This document shows positions 11,118-19,400 of a stretch of DNA of 64,000 bases, in pieces. The position numbers and the translations under genes were made by a program. Source of the DNA: Kalymmatonema gypsitolerans NIES-4073 (GTDB lineage Bacteria > Cyanobacteriota > Cyanobacteriia > Cyanobacteriales > Nostocaceae); contig NZ_AP018264.1 of the NCBI RefSeq assembly GCF_002368435.1, positions 62,001 through 126,000 of the forward strand, in the 5' to 3' direction. The notes under the pieces are model-generated. The model made no database searches, had not been told where the DNA came from, and worked only from the letters and a program-made list of their open reading frames with translations. Every line of letters begins with the position of its first letter. Positions within the stretch are counted from its first letter, which is position 1.

Positions 11118-11696
11118 TTACTCCAGACGAAATCCTGCATCAACTTCTATTTCTGCCTTAGCAATTGGGTCATCCTCATCATCATTAAAGAACCCATCAT
11201 CTTCAGAATCTTGTTCCAAAATATTTGATCCGGCTGGTTCTGAGAGAACAGGTAGCAAGTCCGGACTTGGCTCAGTGGCATCAAAAAAAGAAACCGAAGG
11301 GGGAACCAAATTAGCTGAAACAGGAGTTACTCCCACACCATTAGTTCCAACTGTTGGTTGTAAGCCAATCACACCCTGCGAGAAAACTCCACTATGAGGA
11401 TTAACGAGAACTACCTGGGGCAACCCCTCCATCCCAAATGTCCGTTTCATCTTAATTATCTGGGCTTCAAGTTGCGCGATCGCATCATGGAGGGCCAATT
11501 GCAATTCCATACCAGATACTCCCGCAGCCGATAGTGCAAACGGCAGGTAATAAGCCCGCAGCGCCTCACATACTAACTCAGTTTGCCCTCGCTTCTTCGA
11601 CTGAAGATAGCTAATTACTATCCCATCTTCAGTATCCTTATTCCGCATGATTCGCGCCAACTCAACAGAATCAGCAGGCTTACTCGCTCTTGCCAT
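11118..11696 (-). CDS. ParR-like DNA-binding adaptor candidate
   Basis: A protein of 192 residues from the ATG at 11696 (Met-Ala-Arg-Ala-Ser); a GTG 72 nt upstream is less convincing. Near residues 15-50 it has an E-L-A-R-I-M-R pattern, then V-I-S-Y-L-Q-S-K-K-R-G-Q-T-E-L-V-C-E-A-L-R-A-Y-Y, a short strand followed by a helix like the ribbon-helix-helix of ParR/StbB adaptors. The C-terminal half is low-complexity and very acidic (D-D-E-D-D), as expected of a tail that could contact an actin-like filament. This would partner the ParM-like ATPase at 6525-7769. The assignment rests on fold-like pattern and context, not on a diagnostic motif. It could also be a general plasmid RHH regulator. Confidence 0.6.
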   Translation of the reverse strand: MARASKPADSVELARIMRNKDTEDGIVISYLQSKKRGQTELVCEALRAYYLPFALSAAGVSGMELQLALHDAIAQLEAQIIKMKRTFGMEGLPQVVLVNPHSGVFSQGVIGLQPTVGTNGVGVTPVSANLVPPSVSFFDATEPSPDLLPVLSEPAGSNILEQDSEDDGFFNDDEDDPIAKAEIEVDAGFRLE

Positions 11697-11804
11697 ACCT
11701 TTACTTCTATATAATCTGCAACCCAAGCTTTTCAGTAAGCTATTTGTCAATACTCTTACTTTAACCACACTGTAGAAGAACTTACCCCCGTATTTACTCC
11801 TAAC

Positions 11805-11918
11805 TACCCCAATTCACACACTAATTACCCCAATCAATTGAAAATTAGGTCTAATTTTTTAAATAAAAATATGTTGTTAACTGATAAATAAACTCTTACA
11901 ATTCCCATGATTGAGGTA
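11805..11918. repeat. TACCYCAATCA repeat cluster
   Basis: Three copies of a word of about 11 bp at 11805-11816 (one extra T), 11826-11836 and, inverted, 11908-11918. Two further copies lie upstream of parM at 8013-8023 and 8122-8132. Candidate binding sites for the ParR-like protein. Confidence 0.6.
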
Positions 11919-12066
11919 TTCTGAGGGCAAATTGACCCAACTATTTCAGCATTACTTCAAACATCAATCGTCTTGGGACAAAACTCTACAACCCTCTCTG
12001 CATATGAATTTAGATCAGTCGCGTTCCACAATAAACCATTGCTGTTGTCGCACAATCCAGAACTAA

Positions 12067-12090
12067 AACAAGGTATGTTCAATGGGGTCA
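12067..12090 (+). repeat. 24-bp direct repeat, copy B
   Basis: Same word as 8184-8207 with a single mismatch (C for G after GTATGTT). It lies 123 bp upstream of the MobC-like gene. Confidence 0.85.
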
Positions 12091-12212
12091 TTTTATCCTT
12101 ATATTATTTGCGATAAATTAGATTAATTGACAATATATTTAATACAATCGTTTATCATGTAGTTCTAATAAATACTACTTCTGTTTTATATTTACTTTTT
12201 GATGACTAATGT

Positions 12213-12569
12213 ATGGTAAATGACCCCGTAAAGCGAACTAAATCTATCAAGGTATACCTCTTTAAGGAAGAGAAAACTACCATTGAGGAAAAAGCGATCG
12301 CCACAGGGGTAACTGCATCTGAGTATTTACGTTCCTGTGGATTAAGGCGGGTACTAACGGCAAAACCGTCTGCCGACTTGATAACTATCCGCGCTACTGC
12401 TGGAAACCTTAAAAGCGAACTGATGATGTTATCTCACTTAGCGAAAGAAACAAACAACCAGCAAATTTTAGATACTGTTAATAAGGCGATCGCACTTCTA
12501 GATCAGACCATCGCAGCTGCATTTAACCTAGACGTTACCGATAAATCACCTTCAAGCCAAGATAAATAA
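12213..12569 (+). CDS. mobC: MobC-like relaxosome accessory protein
   Basis: A 118-residue protein of the plasmid mobilisation MobC type. The N-terminal basic strand R-T-K-S-I-K-V-Y-L is followed by E-E-K-T-T-I-E-E-K-A and G-V-T-A-S-E-Y-L-R-S-C-G-L, the ribbon-helix-helix pattern of MobC. The second half (T-A-G-N-L-K-S-E-L-M-M-L then a helical tail) also fits that family. It would bind oriT and help the relaxase open the strand. The relaxase gene begins 42 bp later, as in most mob operons. The symbol is by family similarity only. Confidence 0.85.
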   Translation: MVNDPVKRTKSIKVYLFKEEKTTIEEKAIATGVTASEYLRSCGLRRVLTAKPSADLITIRATAGNLKSELMMLSHLAKETNNQQILDTVNKAIALLDQTIAAAFNLDVTDKSPSSQDK

Positions 12570-12611
12570 GGCATTACAAGTTCTATAACCCACGCTTTTA
12601 ACTGTCTCAAT

Positions 12612-14144
12612 TTGATTCCCGTCATCTACAAAAAACCCAATTTTCTCGACACGCTCAAGTATGTCTTGGGGAAAGATGATGCTGCGATTGTCGATACTAA
12701 TATGATGGGAACAAAGCCAGATGAATTTAACCAGCAGTTTCTCACCATCAAGTACACCAACAAAGCAGTTAAACGGCAGTGCGCTCACCTCATCATCTCA
12801 ATCGCACACCGCCCGAACTACCACGAGCATTTATCCAACAGTCAGTACAGTTATGTAGCAAGAGAATATCTCAAGGATATGGGATACTTGCCCAAGGAAG
12901 AATCATCTGTAGCAGCTACCAGTCAGTTCGTTGCAGTACGCCACCACGATCGCAACCACGAACACCTGCATATAATCACCTCCCGGATTCGGTTAGATGG
13001 CAGCTTAGTTAATGATTCCTATGATTATTTCAACTCCCAAGTCTCAACTAGACGCATCGCGGCGGAACTAGGATTGGAAGTAACACCGACAACAAATGAA
13101 GCCGTCGCCTCTAGGTTAGAGCAAGAGTACGGAATAATTACACTCACCAGTCCCAACCGATCAAAAAGCATTAGAGCAGTCAACAGTAAGCACAAAACCC
13201 CAAGCAGTAAGGAAATTATTCGCCAAGCAATAGGAGAAGCTATTAAGGATAGTCCCACCGTCTCTACGTTCATTCAACGCCTGGAGGAAAATAACATTGG
13301 AGTATTGCCTAAGATGCAGGGGGAAGAACTACTAGGCTTTACCTACATTCATAATGATGTAAAAATTGCTGGTTATCAAGTATACAAACCTTATAGCTGG
13401 AACAAACTGCGGTCTGAATATGGAATCATGTACGACCCAGATAAAGATATAGAAGTAATTCAAAAAGCTAAAGCCAGAGCAATTAACCGCATCAATACTA
13501 ATGGCGCAAGTAACAAAGAGTCCTTTTATACCGATAAAGCTACTAACAGTAGTACAAGTGATAGCAATGGCGATACCGATAGCAACTCCAAAAAACTTAT
13601 TAGTACATACATACTAAACAGTGATTATCTAGATGAGATTTCGATAATACAACCCAAATCAGAAGATAACCCCACTTCGGAAGCAAATAAGACCAAGAAA
13701 AAAGTTCAGCCGCATCCAAAGAAACAGTACCCACAACAGGATATTTCAGAAGAAAACGGTCTTACTGCTAAACAATTTCTGGAAGAGCAATCTTCCCCTG
13801 TTCCTCCTTCTCTTAACCTTCTGTCTTCTACTCTCAAACATTTGCCTTCTATAATCACTGACTATATGCTTGTTACCAATAACTTCCGTATCAAAGGACG
13901 GGAGTTGAGTGCCAGTTTAGATAGCAATACTCTGAGTGTTTACCGTCATGGGGATAATACTCCTGTGATGCAAACCTGCTATAGTCAGGAAAACTGGTAC
14001 GAAGAGATACCAACTCGACTAACAACAAACGAAATTGAGCAGATTGAAAGTTTGCGTTTCTTTACGCAAAAAGTATTAATGAATAAACAGCGATCCGCGC
14101 TTCGCAGCAGCGCTTCACGATCGCAAAGAGGTATTGAGCAGTAG
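12612..14144 (+). CDS. Relaxase/mobilisation nuclease (VirD2-type)
   Basis: A 510-residue relaxase that would nick oriT and pilot the single strand into a recipient. Motif III is unmistakable: H-H-D-R-N-H-E-H-L-H at residues 111-120, giving the metal-binding His triad. The N-terminal segment M-I-P-V-I-Y-K-K-P-N-F then T-L-K-Y-V-L-G carries Tyr17, the likely catalytic tyrosine. H-L-I-I-S-I-A-H-R-P resembles motif II. The frame opens with TTG at 12612, which fits the usual N-terminus of cyanobacterial relaxases. The C-terminal third, rich in Ser/Asn, is poorly conserved and may be a transfer signal or linker. Family MOBP or MOBV cannot be decided by eye. Confidence 0.92.
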   Translation: MIPVIYKKPNFLDTLKYVLGKDDAAIVDTNMMGTKPDEFNQQFLTIKYTNKAVKRQCAHLIISIAHRPNYHEHLSNSQYSYVAREYLKDMGYLPKEESSVAATSQFVAVRHHDRNHEHLHIITSRIRLDGSLVNDSYDYFNSQVSTRRIAAELGLEVTPTTNEAVASRLEQEYGIITLTSPNRSKSIRAVNSKHKTPSSKEIIRQAIGEAIKDSPTVSTFIQRLEENNIGVLPKMQGEELLGFTYIHNDVKIAGYQVYKPYSWNKLRSEYGIMYDPDKDIEVIQKAKARAINRINTNGASNKESFYTDKATNSSTSDSNGDTDSNSKKLISTYILNSDYLDEISIIQPKSEDNPTSEANKTKKKVQPHPKKQYPQQDISEENGLTAKQFLEEQSSPVPPSLNLLSSTLKHLPSIITDYMLVTNNFRIKGRELSASLDSNTLSVYRHGDNTPVMQTCYSQENWYEEIPTRLTTNEIEQIESLRFFTQKVLMNKQRSALRSSASRSQRGIEQ

Positions 14145-14205
14145 TAAATCTACCAGTAGAGAGAATTTAATCTACTGAGAATTCCTATTGTTGATATATG
14201 AAATA

Positions 14206-14231
14206 CGAAGTGTTCAAATTTGAATACTTCG
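14206..14231. repeat. 26-bp near-palindrome, intergenic copy (candidate parS/operator)
   Basis: Left half CGAAGTGTTCAAA, right half TTTGAATACTTCG; one mismatched pair only. The same 26 bases occur exactly at 33936-33961 inside the parB gene. It lies 61 bp after the relaxase stop. Confidence 0.85.
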
Positions 14232-14364
14232 CAGAAAGCATTAATACTTATAAGTTAATGTTTTAAGCAATTCCACTACGTATTAGTGCCAAAATTTGTA
14301 CATCCGAGTCATAATAGATTTCGAGGTTGTTTTCTGGTTCTAAGTCATGAGTTATGTTATGGTT

Positions 14365-14577
14365 TTATAAACCAGAGCGCAACAACTTAATCTTGAAATA
14401 CCCTCGTTTAAGTTTCTCACTTCCCCTGACTTCATAAAACTTGTCCGGCTTTTGGATAATTTCAATTAGTCCCTGCACTTCCATCTCCTCAAACAACGAC
14501 TGCCACGACGCAATATCTTGCCCCGGCGCAAAAATTCTAACATCGTTTATCTCACCCATAAGCCCACAGGAAATCAC
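14365..14577 (-). CDS. Small hypothetical protein
   Basis: A 70-residue protein that I do not recognise. The GTG start at 14577 follows AAAGGTGA; an ATG six codons in is an alternative. It reads M-I-S-C-G-L-M-G-E-I-N-D-V then S-L-F-E-E-M-E-V-Q-G-L-I-E-I-I-Q and ends with a basic R-G-Y-F-K-I-K-L-L-R-S-G-L tail. There is no signal or membrane segment. It is divergent from the 225-residue gene, and the dyad at 14583-14624 covers the space between them, so both may be controlled from that site. Confidence 0.6.
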   Translation of the reverse strand: MISCGLMGEINDVRIFAPGQDIASWQSLFEEMEVQGLIEIIQKPDKFYEVRGSEKLKRGYFKIKLLRSGL

Positions 14578-14582
14578 TCACC

Positions 14583-14624
14583 TTTGTTCTAGCTATATAA
14601 AATTATAAAAGTAACTAGAACAAA
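14583..14624. promoter_or_regulatory. Operator-like dyad, 10-bp arms, 22-bp spacer
   Basis: TTTGTTCTAG (14583-14592) and CTAGAACAAA (14615-14624) are perfect inverted repeats separated by 22 AT-rich bases that include TATAAAAT-like promoter words. A second dyad with the same 22-bp spacing lies after the next gene. Confidence 0.7.
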
Positions 14625-14636
14625 AAACGATAACCC

Positions 14637-15314
14637 ATGCCCAAGAAAAAATGTGGACTTGGATTTGACTGTGCCAGTATGATGCTGCACCCAGGCATAG
14701 ATCCTGGCGACTGCTTAAATTACAAAACTTGTGGGAGTACGGTTGAACTAACCCCTGATGAAGAACTCGAACTTGTTCGTATCCGGGAAGAACAAATGCG
14801 CCAGTATCAAGAACAAATTCGCCTGACTCGTCGTTCTGCTGCCATTATGATGTTGATGAGGCGCGGTTGCCCACAGTCACCAGAATCGTTAGGTATTGTC
14901 TCCGCCGTCGAGGCGATCGCCACCACATTAGATAATATTCGTACTGGACTTACTAACTTCGACGGACAGTACATCGCACCACCTAGTTGCGAACTCCACA
15001 TCTACAATGTTAAACGCCCCAGTGGTACGTACTCATACTATAAACTAACTGCCGAAAACGCAATATTTGCACCTTCAGAGAAAGAACAACAAGTACGAGT
15101 AATTCACCTCAGCCATCATAATGATGCGCGGTATATAGAAGCACAACTTGGTATCGAACGGCGAAACAAGTTAACCCAGGTGAGAACACTGCTTCAGAAC
15201 GCAAGCGCATTGCTTGAGGAAGCAACACGTCTACTTGAACAAACTACAGATATGAACAGTCCAAATGCTACAGTTGAAGTTTTCAACATCGATGAAATTA
15301 TATCCATCGACTAA
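14637..15314 (+). CDS. Hypothetical protein with N-terminal cysteine cluster
   Basis: A 225-residue soluble protein, not assigned to a family. The first 35 residues hold four cysteines (C-G-L-G-F-D-C, then G-D-C-L-N-Y-K-T-C), a spacing that could bind zinc. A charged helix (E-E-L-E-L-V-R-I-R-E-E-Q-M-R-Q-Y-Q-E-Q) follows, then a beta-rich middle with S-C-E-L-H-I-Y-N-V-K-R-P-S-G-T-Y-S-Y-Y-K-L and a C-terminal coiled coil rich in L and E. The gene lies between two matching dyads (14583-14624 and 15402-15437). A DNA-binding regulator acting on those sites would fit, but that is inference. Confidence 0.75.
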   Translation: MPKKKCGLGFDCASMMLHPGIDPGDCLNYKTCGSTVELTPDEELELVRIREEQMRQYQEQIRLTRRSAAIMMLMRRGCPQSPESLGIVSAVEAIATTLDNIRTGLTNFDGQYIAPPSCELHIYNVKRPSGTYSYYKLTAENAIFAPSEKEQQVRVIHLSHHNDARYIEAQLGIERRNKLTQVRTLLQNASALLEEATRLLEQTTDMNSPNATVEVFNIDEIISID

Positions 15315-15401
15315 TAAAACCAGCTAAAATGGAAAACTTATTTCAATTACTGCTGTCAAATTTTTAACTATAGTCTTACATAAACGTGTAACTTCAGCTT
15401 A

Positions 15402-15437
15402 GTTCTAGTTTTTTTAAATAAAAGTAATAGCTAGAAC
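15402..15437. promoter_or_regulatory. Second operator-like dyad, 22-bp spacer
   Basis: GTTCTAG (15402-15408) and CTAGAAC (15431-15437), 22 bp apart as in the dyad at 14583. The 16 bases ATAGCTAGAACAAAGG (15427-15442) are the exact reverse complement of 14581-14596. It lies between the convergent ends of the 225-residue gene and the methyltransferase. Confidence 0.7.
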
Positions 15438-15507
15438 AAAGGGCGACCTTAAAATTTTGGCGTAACCTGTAAGTATTTGTTAGATGGCATTCATTTTTAA
15501 CAATTAG

Positions 15508-16083
15508 TCATGGGGCGATCGCCAATGCACAAAAATCGCGATCCGTCTCCACTATCCTTGCTTGTGTGAAACCAGCAGTCGTAAGTATCTGAGTCAATCC
15601 AGTACTTGATTGCCCTGAATAAGAAGTAAAACCAAGTGCTATTCGACCACTAACCTTCATAACTCGCCGCACTTCCCGCAGCCCAACTACGGTATCTGGC
15701 CAAACTTGCATAGAGTTAACCGCCAGCACTTTATCGAATTTGTTGTCTTCAAAGGGCAAACTTTCCACCGAACCTTGCCGTAAATCAACCAGACCCATCT
15801 CAATCTCCGCCATGTTTCTAGCTGTAGCTTGCTCAACCATTTCTTGAGAGTAATCAATGCCTGCGATATATCCTGCTGATGCTAAAGAGGATAAACGCTG
15901 AATACCCACTCCTGAGCCGAATCCAACTTCCAACACTTGGTCATTTGGCTGAATATCGAGTAGGTCGATCACCGAATAGGTAAACGCTTGGTTCATGGAT
16001 GCCATAATCATGCCACCCAACCTACCTAGCATACCCTTCGGGCGACCAAACATCTGCATGAATATACTGTCTACAATGCTCAT
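15508..16083 (-). CDS. Class I SAM-dependent methyltransferase
   Basis: A 191-residue Rossmann-fold methyltransferase of the ubiquinone/menaquinone-like group. Motif I is V-L-E-V-G-F-G-S-G-V-G near residue 50, followed by G-I-D-Y-S-Q-E-M-V-E-Q-A (motif post-I), S-L-P-F-E-D-N-K-F-D-K-V (motif II) and V-N-S-M-Q-V-W-P-D (motif III). The C-terminus is short, A-L-A-I-A-P. It is probably a small-molecule rather than DNA methylase because no N-P-P-Y or P-C motif is present. It stands alone on its strand, so the sequence gives no clue to the substrate. Confidence 0.88.
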   Translation of the reverse strand: MSIVDSIFMQMFGRPKGMLGRLGGMIMASMNQAFTYSVIDLLDIQPNDQVLEVGFGSGVGIQRLSSLASAGYIAGIDYSQEMVEQATARNMAEIEMGLVDLRQGSVESLPFEDNKFDKVLAVNSMQVWPDTVVGLREVRRVMKVSGRIALGFTSYSGQSSTGLTQILTTAGFTQARIVETDRDFCALAIAP

Positions 16084-16477
16084 CAGTGTTAATCGCCTCC
16101 CTACTGTGATGCCTCTATGCTATCTAGTATTGAGTTTTTAACACATTGTCATTCTGCTTAAAATTACCAACACAACCATAATCACAAACATTACAAAAGT
16201 TACTACGGATTTATAACTAAGTAAAAAGAAACCAATAAGTTTGTATATTTTTTGTCATGCTTAAACTTTGAGATCACGCTGAATAAGTATTTATCAATAA
16301 AAAGCTAAGTAAAATTTTTATAATATCGTATTTTAAAATACCCATAAATTGCTAGTCTAAATTAGAAATTTGTTGAATAAATTACTGATAAAGAGAAAGT
16401 AAAATTAAACTCTACGGATACTTTAGTGCCAAAAAGTGAAAATTTATCTTTAATTTTATAAGTTTAATTGTTCATAT
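16084..16477. promoter_or_regulatory. AT-rich divergent promoter region of the giant gene
   Basis: 394 bp between the divergent methyltransferase and giant-protein genes. Very AT-rich, with many T/A runs suitable for promoters. No repeat, hairpin with T run or gene could be supported, and the giant gene's ATG at 16478 has no strong ribosome site. Confidence 0.45.
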
Positions 16478-19400
16478 ATGACAATTCAAGCTAAACATTT
16501 TGACACTAGATTAAATCAATGGATTCATACAGATGGTAATACAAATAATCCAGATTCGCTGTTAAAGGAAGAACTTAACAATACTCTATTAGAATATTTC
16601 TTTCCTGGGGTAAACTTTTCGTTCGGGCATATGGACGAAAAGTCTACTATGGAACAATTAACTAATAATCCTAAAGGTCATAAATTATTATTATCATCAA
16701 AAACTCGGTTGTTATATGGCCCCGAAGAATGTCTAGATACAATTAGGCAATTATGCCCTGATAACAAAGATAGAGGTGCTTACGGGTCTATCTTTCTTGG
16801 TTCATGTAGAAATGTTGTCAATAAAGAGTTAAACATCCTAATAGTTGATGATAATAATGGTGAAAATGGCGGCATTATCAGTAATGACCAAGCATATAGG
16901 TTAACAGGAGACTGTTACGGACAAATATCAAAAGACCTGTATCACGAATTAACCAAGCATCAAAAAGGTGATAAATATCGAGTAATTCAGCACCGCTTCG
17001 GTTGGACTAATCGAGACGGAGATGATCAAAAATACCGCTTTGGTAAAGGTACACTACGCCCTGCTAACCTTGAGCAAATCCTCAATTATCAAGACCCCAA
17101 TAACTTAATTAAAATTGATCTAATTCTTCCCTTATCTGCATTCAAGGGAACTGATAAAGATAATCCTAATGGCCCGACTAAGCCTCAAATTCAACCTGGA
17201 TTATACCGACAAAATATCTGGCTAGGTGAAAAATCACAATCTGAACTCGGCAAGACAGCTATCTCACAGTTACTCGCTTCATTCCCTAACGGACTGAAAG
17301 ACTTTACTGAACAATTAGAACTTGAAGCCAAAAAGCTTAAAGAAGCACAGGATGACCCTCGGCAACTTGCACAACTTTACTGCGAAAAGTACGAGAAACG
17401 GAAAGCTTTTCTTGAAGAACAAGCAACCACACTAGAAGAACAAGCAGCAGAAGATCCAACAGTAGCAGAAGAATTAGAAACTTTGCGTGATCGCATTGCT
17501 ATTGACTCGTTTATTTACAAACTCATCAAAGCTGACCTGCAAGGAGAGGGGCAACTTCTCGAAACTGAGAAAGTACAACGCGAACTCGCCCGGTTCGTCC
17601 AAAACGAGTGGAAAGAAATCGCCATCGGCAAGACGTTAACGTTTGAGCGAGCAATGGTCATTCCCTCCAAAGACCTGCAAAATGGGGAAATTTCCATACC
17701 GCATTATCAAGACGGCGAAGAAGTTCTCAACTTCCGCTCCCCTTTCCTCAACTCAAATGGTCTGTGCGTCTCAACTAACAAAATTGTAGAAGATATCCTG
17801 GGGCCTGATGGTCAACCTCTTGCTGGTGCGATCGCTGTCTCGGATGAAACAAGCGATCGCATTTACAACCGCCTCAATGAGCAAATTAAATCTATCCTGT
17901 CAGAAGCTCAAGGAAAAAATCTTCAATTAGAAGGTATTGAAAATTACTTAGACAAAAGTATCAGTAAGCTCGAAACTAGAGATAAAATCGAGTTTACTAA
18001 CAAATTTAATCAGTATATTTTAGAACTAAAATCAGCTGGTTATGAATTAGAGATTCTTCCTCAAGAGTCCGAACAAGAGCGCCAGGCACGCGATTACGAT
18101 GGTGATTGTATCGGCTTCGAGCGGGCAAGCAAGTATCCCAACCTCACCATCGAAGCAAAGGAGCGTAACCTTCCTGAAAACGCCTACGCTCCAACTGTCA
18201 AACTTAAAAAACAATCTTTTTACCAAGAAGATGGCTCTCAGCCAGAATTTGAGGAAATCGCCATCCACATGAGCGATGGCATTAGTGTGGGTGTTATCAA
18301 CAATCACCTTACAGCAATTGAGGCGTTAGAGTCAGAAATTACGATTCTCAAAAATTTTGGTAGTGAAAAAGACTCAATTGAGTACGTACAGCAGGTAGCC
18401 AAACACTACGAAGATTTATTCAAAACAGAAGCCTGGGCAAAATCCAAGGGTATTGAAGGGAAGGAAATTTCAAGCAAGTACCGCAGTTACATGGAAGAGT
18501 TCATCAAAACTGTTCGACAAGAACCCACCAATACACTAGTGGCGATGAACATTAATACCCAAATGTACCGTGAAATGATTGCTGAGGCAGCATTTCAAAA
18601 TCAAATTGCAGTTGACCTTTTCAAGAGTGCCAAAAAACCTGAAATTGAAATTATTCGCAACAACAGTCGGATTCTTCACCGGGAAGTCAACTATATTAAA
18701 GATAAAAAGAAAGATGTTTATATTGACAACACAATTCAACCGACGGGATACTCACCTGTTGAGTTACTAATTGCTCAAACCAACCAGTATTTTGAAAAAG
18801 CTCGTCTCGAATCGCGTGAAATCGTTCAATTTCAAGCTTTATTTAAAGGGATTGAATTTTCTCACGAACAGCGATTAAGAGCTACCCTCATCAAAAAAGA
18901 ATTTGACAAATCATTTAACCGAGCAAGTGAGCTATCTAAACAAAAAGAAACTGAAAAAGGGCCATCTGCAAATATTACCCTTGCTAATGGTAATCAAGTA
19001 AGTATAACTAATCTTCTACAGTATGATAATGAATTTATCTGGAAAGCTAACACAATTACAATAAAAGTATCAGAAATCTCCGAAGATAAGCGCAACATTA
19101 ACCATCCTCATAAATATTTAGTTTATGCTCAAATTAACGATGAAGCTGAGAATGGTAAACCCAAGTTTAGAAAATTAGGAACACTAGCGAGGGAGCAAGA
19201 AAATAAACTCGAAGAAATAGGAATTACACTTGGGCAAGAAGTAAAATCTAACAAAATATCATTCCAGCCTGAACTAAGCGAAGGTCAAATTAAACTTCTT
19301 TACCAAAAAGCTTACCAGATAGCAGAGGAATTTTATAATTCGATTCCAGAAGACCAAAAGCTAACAATGGCAGCTGCCACCTGGGCGGTATCAACTACTC

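Larger units (their letters stand above)
11697..12212. promoter_or_regulatory. Divergent region between ParR-like gene and mob genes, oriT/centromere candidate
   Basis: A non-coding 516-bp gap. It holds TACCCCAATTCA (11805-11816), TACCCCAATCA (11826-11836), an inverted TGATTGAGGTA (11908-11918), an AAAATTAG-GT-CTAATTTT hairpin (11841-11858) and the second copy of the 24-bp repeat (12067-12090). Position next to the MobC/relaxase genes makes it the likeliest place for an origin of transfer, but no known nic consensus was recognised. Confidence 0.55.
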
